A stretch of 5,306 bases of DNA from Deltaproteobacteria bacterium. Its GTDB lineage: Bacteria > Desulfobacterota > Binatia > Binatales > Binataceae. Under the pieces are notes generated by a model that did not search any database, was not told where the DNA came from, and saw nothing but the letters and a program-made list of their open reading frames with translations. Location of the stretch: positions 1 through 5,306 of the forward strand of contig JAJZAG010000031.1 of assembly GCA_021799555.1 (NCBI GenBank), written 5' to 3'. Positions 1-4,977 of this stretch are shown here, piece after piece; the first letter of the stretch is position 1, and each line of letters begins with the position of its first letter. A program made the position numbers and the translations under genes.

Positions 1-267
1 TAATCGCACCTTGGTGCCGCGACCCGCGCGTGGCTTCGGAGCCGCCGTGCGCCGGTCCGATTCGCGCTTGAACTCCCGCGGCGCCGCGCCATGCAAATTT
101 GGCGCGTGCTTCGAGTGCAGCACCGGAGCGGTGAACGCAAAGGTGCGAAACGCCTGATCGCATTTGCGGCAGCCACCAAGATGCGCGATCAGTGCCGCGC
201 AGCACTCTTGATCGAGCTCGCGCCGCCAGAAGGCCGCAAAATTCTGCCGGGCTTCGAGACAGTTCAT
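1..267 (-). CDS. Zinc-finger (ZAS/zf-HC2) anti-sigma factor, partial at 3' end
   Basis: This is the first 89 residues of a protein that continues past the left edge of the window. It begins MNCLEARQNFAAFWRRELD and carries Cys3 followed by His29, Cys33 and Cys36, the Hx3Cx2C signature of zinc-binding anti-sigma domains. Proteins of this family bind their partner ECF sigma factor in the cytoplasm and release it on a redox or envelope signal. Residues 44-89 are a basic, Ala/Pro-rich linker, and any membrane segment would lie outside the window. The ATG overlaps the stop codon of the upstream sigma gene by one base (TGATG), so the two are translationally coupled, which is the usual arrangement for a sigma/anti-sigma pair. 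Cys22 and Cys23 are extra cysteines in the same domain. Assignment rests on the motif plus context. Whether the protein is membrane-bound or a soluble redox sensor cannot be seen. Confidence 0.85.
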   Translation of the reverse strand, partial: MNCLEARQNFAAFWRRELDQECCAALIAHLGGCRKCDQAFRTFAFTAPVLHSKHAPNLHGAAPREFKRESDRRTAAPKPRAGRGTKVRL

Positions 268-902
268 CAAGATCCCCTGCGTGCGATCACTCGCAGGCGC
301 TGCGCCTGACGACGCAGCGCTTGCCGAGCGCGAAACGCTCTGATCTTCACTTTGGCGACACTCCAGCCCATCGCCTCTGCGATATCGCCGATTTTCATCT
401 GCTCGCTGTCCTTCATGATCAGAACGGTCCGGTCTTCCGGCTTAAGCGTATCGAGAAGGCGATGGGCAAATTCGTACGCCTCATGGCGTTCTTGCGCTTC
501 GCTTACGATTTGTTCTGGTGAAGCCTCGGTCACAAGCCGCATCCACTGAACTTCCGGCGCCGCAAAGTCGGCGATCAATTCCTCTGGCCTGCGCCGCCTG
601 CGCCGCAGCTCGTCATAGCACAGGTTGGTAACGATTGCGCGCAGCCATCCCGCAAACGGCATCTCCTTACGATACCGCGATAGAGATGCGTACGCGCGGA
701 GAAAAGTCTCCTGGGCGATATCGCGAGCTATCTCCTGATCGTTAAAAAACCGCCAACACAACCGCTCGACCTGAGCCCGGTAGCGCGTCGCCAATTCGGC
801 GAATGCAGCCCCTTGACCGTTTAACGCGGCGGCAATCAACTCGTCGTCGGGCCGGGAGACCAATCTCCACCCAAACCTTTTGCTCGCGGCGAGACCCATC
901 AT
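267..902 (-). CDS. RNA polymerase ECF-type sigma factor (sigma-70 family)
   Basis: A 211-residue protein with the two-domain layout of extracytoplasmic-function sigma factors, which direct RNA polymerase to stress or envelope regulons. Sigma region 2 spans about residues 34-105. It contains the DIAQETFLRAY segment (61-71) that contacts core polymerase, then FAGWLRAIVTNLCYDELRRR (83-102), which melts and recognises the -10 element. Region 4 covers about 145-198, with the -35-binding helix-turn-helix around GDIAEAMGWSVAKVKIRAFR (172-191). Region 3 and region 1.1 are absent, as expected for the class. A run of six arginines (100-105) ends region 2. Two adjacent ATGs exist (M1 at 902, M2 at 899); an AGGGAG ribosome site lies 5 bases before the first and 8 before the second, so either could be used. 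The next gene is its ZAS anti-sigma factor. The specific ECF group cannot be named from sequence by eye. Confidence 0.95.
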   Translation of the reverse strand: MMGLAASKRFGWRLVSRPDDELIAAALNGQGAAFAELATRYRAQVERLCWRFFNDQEIARDIAQETFLRAYASLSRYRKEMPFAGWLRAIVTNLCYDELRRRRRRPEELIADFAAPEVQWMRLVTEASPEQIVSEAQERHEAYEFAHRLLDTLKPEDRTVLIMKDSEQMKIGDIAEAMGWSVAKVKIRAFRARQALRRQAQRLRVIARRGS

Positions 903-907
903 GCCGA

Positions 908-913
908 CTCCCT
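908..913 (-). promoter_or_regulatory. Shine-Dalgarno site of the ECF sigma gene
   Basis: The minus strand reads AGGGAG here, 5 bases before the first ATG (902) and 8 bases before the second (899). It is the clearest ribosome binding site in the window; the other genes with visible starts lack an obvious one. It supports a start at one of the two tandem methionines. Confidence 0.7.
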
Positions 914-1018
914 ACTAATACGACGGCACCGCCGAGCGGTTACAGTTCGTTGTCATAATCTCATCCTCGCGCTGCGTCAGGCATTTCCACCTTCGCGCCA
1001 GTACGCGGAAGCGGGTAT

Positions 1019-1681
1019 TCAACGCGGCGGAGGCGGTAGACCAGCCCGTGCGAGATCGTCGGGAGTGTCGAGATCCAAGGCAACGCCCGGGTCATCCACG
1101 TCGCTATAGACGATTCGCGAGGGCACCGCGTTTACTATCGCCCGCGCGCCATCTGCGAGAGACGCGGCCAGCAATTCCGGAAAGACCGAACGGTCGAAAA
1201 TCACCGGATGGCCCCGTCTTCCATTGTATCGCGCAATCACGATCGCCGCGCGTGTGCGCTGGTATGTTTCGGCGAGCGTCCTGAAAGTATTTGCGTTGAC
1301 AAGCGGATGATCGGCGAGGTGAACCATCACTGCATCCGCGCTTGGCGCGACTTCGCGAAGCCCCCTCTTCAGCGACGAGAGCTGCCCCTGAACGTAATCC
1401 GGGTTCTCTACTACCGCGACACCCGGGCTTGTCAATACTACGTCTCGAATCCGGTCGGCATGCGCGCCGAGTACGACGGCAATTCGATGGACTGACGGCC
1501 GTATGAGCCGCAGAGTGTGCTCAAGGAAAGTCTCATCGCCAATTCGCAAGAGCGGCTTCGGAAATCCCATCCGACGGGATTCTCCGGCGGCAAGCACGAT
1601 TGCGTCGATACGTACCGCCCGCTTCTGGTCCACGCTACTGACGCGGCCGCAGGCGGCCGGACTTGACGCCGAGGTTGGCAT
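1019..1681 (-). CDS. mocA: MocA-like molybdenum cofactor nucleotidyltransferase (probable cytidylyltransferase)
   Basis: A 220-residue GT-A fold nucleotidyltransferase of the MobA/MocA group. The nucleotide-binding signature LAAGESRRMGFPKPLL lies at residues 30-45; the AAG form, rather than the AGG of MobA, is what MocA-type CTP-using enzymes show. Later family blocks are NPDYVQGQLSSLKRGL (93-108), the metal-site region HLADHP (121-126; many relatives have GDMP) and GRRGHPVIF (154-162). The expected role is joining CMP to molybdopterin to give the cytosine dinucleotide cofactor used by xanthine-oxidase-family enzymes. It directly follows xdhC. The start is uncertain: the ATG at 1681 overlaps xdhC by 47 bases and adds a non-conserved leader, while a GTG at 1633, one base after the xdhC stop, puts the first beta strand about 10 residues in, as is usual. 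Neither has a clear ribosome site. The longer frame is listed here; I lean toward the GTG. Confidence 0.85.
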   Translation of the reverse strand: MPTSASSPAACGRVSSVDQKRAVRIDAIVLAAGESRRMGFPKPLLRIGDETFLEHTLRLIRPSVHRIAVVLGAHADRIRDVVLTSPGVAVVENPDYVQGQLSSLKRGLREVAPSADAVMVHLADHPLVNANTFRTLAETYQRTRAAIVIARYNGRRGHPVIFDRSVFPELLAASLADGARAIVNAVPSRIVYSDVDDPGVALDLDTPDDLARAGLPPPPR

Positions 1682-2795
1682 GGTCGCGCACGCCGCTGCG
1701 CCGTTCGCGAATAATTTCGCCGATTATCGAGACCGCGATCTCTTCGGGCGTTTCGGCGGCGATATCGATTCCGAGGGGCGCATGAACCTGATCAATCAGC
1801 TCAGGCGGGATTCCCTGTGCTCCGATCCTTTCGAGCGTCGCGTTGACTCTCCTGCGCGAACCGATCATCCCGATAAACGCGCCCTCACTGTGTTTAAGTG
1901 CGGTGAGGACAACCTCTTCATCGAAGGAATGGCCCCGCGTAACCGACACCAGAAAGCAATGCCTATCCAGCCTAAGTTCGGCGACCGCGGCTGCGAACGG
2001 GCGTACTACGATCTCGTCGGCGACCGGAAAACGCTCGCGGTTCGCAAACGAGGCGCGATCGTCAATCACCGTGACGTGAAAGCCCAGCATCGAACCAATC
2101 GACGCGAGCGGCTGCGCGATATGGCCGGCGCCGGCGATTACCAGACGCTGCGCGCCCGAGACCGGATCGAGGAAAAATCGTGGCGCGCCCGATTGTTCGA
2201 TCCGCGTTACCGGATTAGCACCGCCGTTTTCGCTGATTTCGACCAGGACCGGAATTCCGTCGGCGGTACGAACTTCGAGTTGCGCCATCGCGCGCGCCGG
2301 AATCTCGATCGGCGCCGCCACGACAGCGTTACGAACGCCGGCCTCGAGCACCACCCGTGCGCCAATCGCGGCCGCCGCTGCGGCAGTTCCAGAATCGATG
2401 AGGGTAAGGAGCGCGGCCGTGCGGCTGTGCGCGGCAGCGTCAAAGAGGCGGCGGGCTATATCGAGATCCGCCTGCGGGCGCCAGATATCGACGAAGACAT
2501 CCATGATTCCCCCGCAGGTGCCAATTTCTTTTTGATCGAAATCACCGGTCAGGTCGACCTCGGTCAGCCGAGCGCCCTCGCCTTCTCCGAGTAAGAGCTG
2601 GGCTTTGCGAAATACTTCGGCTTCACCACATCCGCCACCGATCGTACCGAACTGCCCGTCTGACCGGACGATCATTTTTGCGCCGATTTCGCGCGGCGTG
2701 GAGCCACGGACATTAATCACCGTCGCCAACGCGAACGGCGCGCCAGCTTCCAAGGTGCGAACAGCCTCACCCCAAATTTGGTCCGGACCAATCAT
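1635..2795 (-). CDS. xdhC: XdhC/CoxI family molybdenum hydroxylase maturation factor
   Basis: A complete 386-residue member of the XdhC/CoxI family, cytoplasmic chaperones that bind the molybdenum cofactor, promote its sulfuration and deliver it to xanthine dehydrogenase or CO-dehydrogenase-type enzymes. The N-terminal XdhC_CoxI domain (about 8-105) shows VRGSTPREIGAKMIV (29-43), GTIGGGCGE (50-58, with Cys56) and the conserved CGG at 94-96. After a middle segment comes a C-terminal Rossmann domain starting near 217 with GAGHIAQPL (221-229), then MIGSRRR and the late motif LGIDIAAETPEEIAVSI. Both domains are intact and the length is normal for the two-domain form. A MocA-like gene follows with overlapping or abutting frames, so cotranslation is likely. 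No hydroxylase subunit gene is in the window, so its client enzyme must lie elsewhere. No good ribosome site precedes the ATG. A perfect 14-bp palindrome covers codons 2-6. Confidence 0.95.
   Translation of the reverse strand: MIGPDQIWGEAVRTLEAGAPFALATVINVRGSTPREIGAKMIVRSDGQFGTIGGGCGEAEVFRKAQLLLGEGEGARLTEVDLTGDFDQKEIGTCGGIMDVFVDIWRPQADLDIARRLFDAAAHSRTAALLTLIDSGTAAAAAAIGARVVLEAGVRNAVVAAPIEIPARAMAQLEVRTADGIPVLVEISENGGANPVTRIEQSGAPRFFLDPVSGAQRLVIAGAGHIAQPLASIGSMLGFHVTVIDDRASFANRERFPVADEIVVRPFAAAVAELRLDRHCFLVSVTRGHSFDEEVVLTALKHSEGAFIGMIGSRRRVNATLERIGAQGIPPELIDQVHAPLGIDIAAETPEEIAVSIIGEIIRERRSGVRDHANLGVKSGRLRPRQ
2778..2791. repeat. 14-bp perfect palindrome at the xdhC start
   Basis: TTGGTCCGGACCAA reads identically on both strands and begins within codon 2 of xdhC. 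In mRNA it could form only a short 5-bp stem with a CCGG loop just after the start codon. An operator is possible. About 0.3 such 14-mers are expected by chance in a random window of this length, so the palindrome is real but its function is unproven. Confidence 0.3.
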
Positions 2796-2854
2796 GCAAC
2801 AACTGTTAAGGTATCAAATGCGGGCGTTGCAAAGAACGCGGCCTTCGTCCCGGT

Positions 2855-2908
2855 GCCGGAGCGCCGCCCGGCTTGGCGCCCGCGCGGCTCCGGCGGATGC
2901 GGGCGGCG
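2855..2908 (-). other. GC-rich alternative RNA helices upstream of xdhC
   Basis: This lies 60-113 bases upstream of the xdhC ATG in the 266-bp gap that follows the small secreted-protein gene. Two strong inverted repeats cross each other: CGCCGCCCG with CGGGCGGCG (2862-2870 and 2900-2908, 9 bp) and GCCGGAGC with GCTCCGGC (2855-2862 and 2887-2894, 8 bp). In the transcript the four arms alternate and share one base. The short 5-base link between the two 5' arms makes a full pseudoknot strained, so the helices look mutually exclusive. Neither is followed by a U run, so a simple intrinsic terminator is not supported. The rest of the gap (about 2930-3000) is AT-richer and could hold a promoter, but I see no convincing -35/-10 pair. 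GC-rich DNA makes such repeats easier to get by chance. Confidence 0.3.
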
Positions 2909-3061
2909 TCGGTACGGATTGAGACCATTACCGCGGTTTCTTCAGATTTCGCTAAAACCTTTTCCAAACTGCTCTTTTCCCAGGCAAGCGAAGTAATTTT
3001 GACGGAAAGATCAGAAGCGCGAAATTGAAGGGCGCTCTTGGCCAACCTGCCGTGAGCGGCG

Positions 3062-3376
3062 CTAGTTGGACAGTTCGGTTGCGATTGCGTTGGCTTTGAC
3101 GAGATCGTCTTCGGCCGAACGATAGTCGCCGGCTTCAATTTCCTTTTCGGCCTTCTCATCAAGCAGCGCCGCGCTCTGCAGCTTCCTGCGTTTGGCGGGT
3201 TCCGTCGGACCTTCGTCGCGCACATGCGCCAGCTTGAGCGACACCTCCCGCTCGAGTTGCACGAGTTCCGGGGATGGCCGGCTGCTGGAACTACCGGCGA
3301 CTGCCAAAACGGGCGACAAGAGTACGGCTAGCGCAACGAGAATTGACCAACCCGGCGATATGTCCGTATCGCGCAT
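3062..3376 (-). CDS. Small secreted alpha-helical protein of unknown function
   Basis: A 104-residue protein I do not recognise. Residues 12-27 form a hydrophobic segment (ILVALAVLLSPVLAVA) ending in an AVA-GS site, consistent with signal-peptidase I cleavage after Ala27 and a mature periplasmic or secreted form of about 77 residues. There is no lipobox cysteine and the protein has no cysteine at all. The signal's N-terminal region (MRDTDISPGWS) is not positively charged, which is unusual. The mature part has a Ser-rich start, a helix near 37-54 and a long charged helix-prone C-terminal stretch; AEKEIEAGDYRSAEDDLVKA resembles a single TPR-like helix pair. An in-frame TAG directly precedes the ATG, so no upstream extension is possible. 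No clear ribosome site is seen. The gene sits 53 bases after the sigma-54 activator, with a hairpin between them, and could be cotranscribed with it. Confidence 0.65.
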   Translation of the reverse strand: MRDTDISPGWSILVALAVLLSPVLAVAGSSSSRPSPELVQLEREVSLKLAHVRDEGPTEPAKRRKLQSAALLDEKAEKEIEAGDYRSAEDDLVKANAIATELSN

Positions 3377-3391
3377 CTACGACTGAATTTT

Positions 3392-3421
3392 CCCGGCTGC
3401 ACGGATAAAAATCCAGCCGGG
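3392..3421 (-). repeat. Strong hairpin between the activator and the small secreted-protein gene
   Basis: An 8-bp perfect stem, CCCGGCTG with CAGCCGGG, encloses 14 bases. On the minus strand the loop contains GATTTTTATC, able to add a 3-bp inner stem with a TTTT tip. The hairpin starts 8 bases after the activator stop codon and ends 15 bases before the next ATG. It is placed like a terminator or an mRNA-processing/stability element. On the transcribed strand it is followed by AAAATT, not a U tract, so a classic intrinsic terminator is not supported in either direction. Confidence 0.5.
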
Positions 3422-3429
3422 TGAACGCG

Positions 3430-4665
3430 CTATTGCGATGGTTCGTGACCGGCTCCTGAGCCTGCGCGATCGCGCACTTCGCGGTCGGCGATAGGACGCC
3501 CCGCATCGGCGTCCTCTGCGATTCCGTACCGCGCCAGCATCCTGTATAGCGTCGATCTCGAAACCCCGAGCAAATCCGCGGCGCGGCGGCGATTACCGTC
3601 CGTCTCTTCGAGCGAACGAATCAAAGCGCGCTTGATAACTTCGTCCAAAAGCAACGGACCCCCATCGCGTGCGGAATTTCGCGGTTGCGCCGCGGGTTCG
3701 ATCCGGGACGGCCCGCGCGGTTCCACAGCTTCAGCAGCCGGAGCCGCGCCGGCGACTTCGAAAATATGCTCCGGCAAATCCTGGGCGTTAAGGCAATCGC
3801 TCTCCGAGAGGATCACGGCGCTCTCGACCGCGTGGGCTAATTCTCGAACGTTGCCCGGCCATCCATAGGCAAGCAGACGCTCGACCGCCGAACGGTCGAC
3901 ACAGGCGATATTTTTGCCGAAGAGCCGATTGTAGTGCTCGACAAAATGCGCGACGAAAGCTCCGATAGCTTCGCGCCGCTCCCGCAGCGGCGGTAGAAAG
4001 ATTGCTGCCGTGTTCAGCCGATAATATAGATCATCGCGAAACTGACCCGCCTTTACCATCGCTCGCAAATCACGATTCGTCGCGGCGACCAACCTGATAT
4101 CGACTTTATAATTGTGCGAGGACCCGACCGGCTGAATCTCTCGAGTCTCAACTGCGCGTAACAATTTTGGCTGCAACTTGAGCGGCAGCTCGCCGATTTC
4201 ATCAAGAAACAACGTTCCTCCGTTCGCCGAACGGAAGTATCCCATCGACTCTTCGCGCGCGTCCGTGAACGCCCCTTTGACATGTCCGAAGAGTTGAGAT
4301 TCGGCAAGCGATTCGACCAGGTTGGAGCAGTTGAAAGTCACAAAGGGTCCGCCGGGGACTGGACCCAACGTATGTAATGCACGCGCAACGAGTTCCTTTC
4401 CAGTACCTGATTCGCCGTAAATGAGAACCGTAGCCTTGTAAGGGCTAAGCCTTGCCACGGTCTTCAGAACTTTGCGTACCTGGGCGGATCGAACAATCAT
4501 TCCGCCGATTCGCTCTGAGCCGTGTGCCAATCGCGCGATTGAAACGCGGTCTGACTGCTCGAATCCGGGACTCGCTCGATTTGCTACAACTTCACGCGTT
4601 ACTCCGTCCCGCTCTCGCGCCTCCTCTGCCGATAAGCGTTCGAGTTCCTCTCCCTCGATGGCCAT
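3430..4665 (-). CDS. Sigma-54-dependent transcriptional activator (bEBP) without a sensor domain
   Basis: A 411-residue bacterial enhancer-binding protein that would use ATP hydrolysis to open sigma-54 RNA polymerase complexes. The AAA+ domain spans about 53-300: Walker A GESGTGKE (84-91), the sigma-54-contacting loop GAFTDA (131-136; consensus GAFTGA, Gly135 to Asp), Walker B TLFLDE (151-156), sensor I ATNRDL (195-200), arginine fingers in FRDDLYYRLN (R210 and R216) and sensor II GWPGNVREL (268-276). A Pro/Ala-rich linker (305-336) leads to a Fis-type DNA-binding helix-turn-helix, NRRRAADLLGVSRSTLYRML (358-377), and a 34-residue charged tail. The N-terminus is only about 52 residues, charged and probably helical, with no receiver, PAS or GAF domain, an architecture seen in PspF-like activators controlled by a separate protein. 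An in-frame TAG 9 bases upstream of the ATG blocks extension. No clear ribosome site is seen. Its targets cannot be read from the window. Confidence 0.93.
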   Translation of the reverse strand: MAIEGEELERLSAEEARERDGVTREVVANRASPGFEQSDRVSIARLAHGSERIGGMIVRSAQVRKVLKTVARLSPYKATVLIYGESGTGKELVARALHTLGPVPGGPFVTFNCSNLVESLAESQLFGHVKGAFTDAREESMGYFRSANGGTLFLDEIGELPLKLQPKLLRAVETREIQPVGSSHNYKVDIRLVAATNRDLRAMVKAGQFRDDLYYRLNTAAIFLPPLRERREAIGAFVAHFVEHYNRLFGKNIACVDRSAVERLLAYGWPGNVRELAHAVESAVILSESDCLNAQDLPEHIFEVAGAAPAAEAVEPRGPSRIEPAAQPRNSARDGGPLLLDEVIKRALIRSLEETDGNRRRAADLLGVSRSTLYRMLARYGIAEDADAGRPIADREVRDRAGSGAGHEPSQ

Positions 4666-4707
4666 GTGCGGCTACGAAGCAAATGACGGGCCACGATGCT
4701 TCAAATT

Positions 4708-4719
4708 GCCACATGTGGC
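4708..4719. promoter_or_regulatory. Candidate operator palindrome upstream of the activator gene
   Basis: GCCACATGTGGC is a perfect 12-bp palindrome centred 48 bases before the activator ATG. Its symmetry extends to 18 bp (4705-4722) with one mismatched pair. A dimeric Fis-type helix-turn-helix regulator such as the adjacent gene product could bind such a site, giving autoregulation. This is inference: no second copy is found in the window. Confidence 0.3.
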
Positions 4720-4745
4720 TATCGCGCTATAGTTCGAGCAGTAGA

Positions 4746-4774
4746 GATAAAGCACTGTGCCCGGTTGTTGTCAC
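4746..4774 (-). promoter_or_regulatory. Weak sigma-70-like promoter candidate for the activator
   Basis: The minus strand has GTGACA (five of six matches to TTGACA) at 4769-4774, a 17-base spacer, then TTTATC at 4746-4751, which matches TATAAT at only three of six bases. Transcription would start near 4739, placing the 12-bp palindrome inside a leader of about 75 bases. The good -35 and spacing are offset by a poor -10 element. Confidence 0.22.
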
Positions 4775-4977
4775 TATGCCATCATGATGTCATCACGCGA
4801 CCCGCATAGCCTCAATCACTTGTGCCCCCCTCTCCAAGTTCGGATTCTTCTAATCTTTATCTGCCGGAGCGATGCAGTAACTAGAAATAGCTATCATTGC
4901 ATTCAACTTCCAAGCTCTTCGCTGCGCTTTCGAATAATAATGCCGAATCGTCCAGCGACCCTTCGCAACGCGGGGGA

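Larger units (their letters stand above)
4666..4977. other. 312-bp intergenic region, no gene seen
   Basis: This gap separates the peroxiredoxin stop from the activator start and is AT-richer than its neighbours, as expected of a control region. It holds a 12-bp palindrome (4708-4719), a weak sigma-70-like promoter candidate (4746-4774), and two overlapping symmetric motifs, CATCATGATG at 4780-4789 and TGATG-T-CATCA at 4785-4795. Just after the peroxiredoxin stop there is an imperfect GATCCC/GGGTC stem with no U run, too weak to call a terminator. I found no sigma-54 (-24/-12) site with correct spacing and no credible small gene on either strand. Confidence 0.6.

Noticed and set aside
916..924. 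Plus-strand TAATACGAC, like the start of a T7 RNA polymerase promoter
   Set aside because: The match stops after nine bases and the essential downstream half of the promoter is absent. There is no phage context.
1503..2594. Plus-strand 363-codon open frame
   Set aside because: It is antisense to xdhC and mocA, whose domains are unmistakable. Its translation is rich in Arg/Asp with no family motif, as expected from the opposite strand of a GC-rich gene.
3021..3060. Possible terminator after the small secreted-protein gene (GCGCCGCTC with GAGCGCC)
   Set aside because: The stem needs a bulge, the loop is long and the following CTTCAATTTC is not a convincing U tract.
2806..3225. Minus-strand 139-codon open frame overlapping the small secreted-protein gene
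   Set aside because: Its first half is the off-frame shadow of the secreted-protein gene (Arg/Lys/Pro-rich). The second half (2806-3061) has no recognisable domain, start site or ribosome site. A frameshifted extension of the secreted protein was considered but has no supporting motif.
4697..4711. Possible sigma-54 -24/-12 promoter on the minus strand (TGGCAATTTGAAGCA)
   Set aside because: The GG and GC dinucleotides are 9 bases apart, not the required 10, and the -12 block lacks TTGC.
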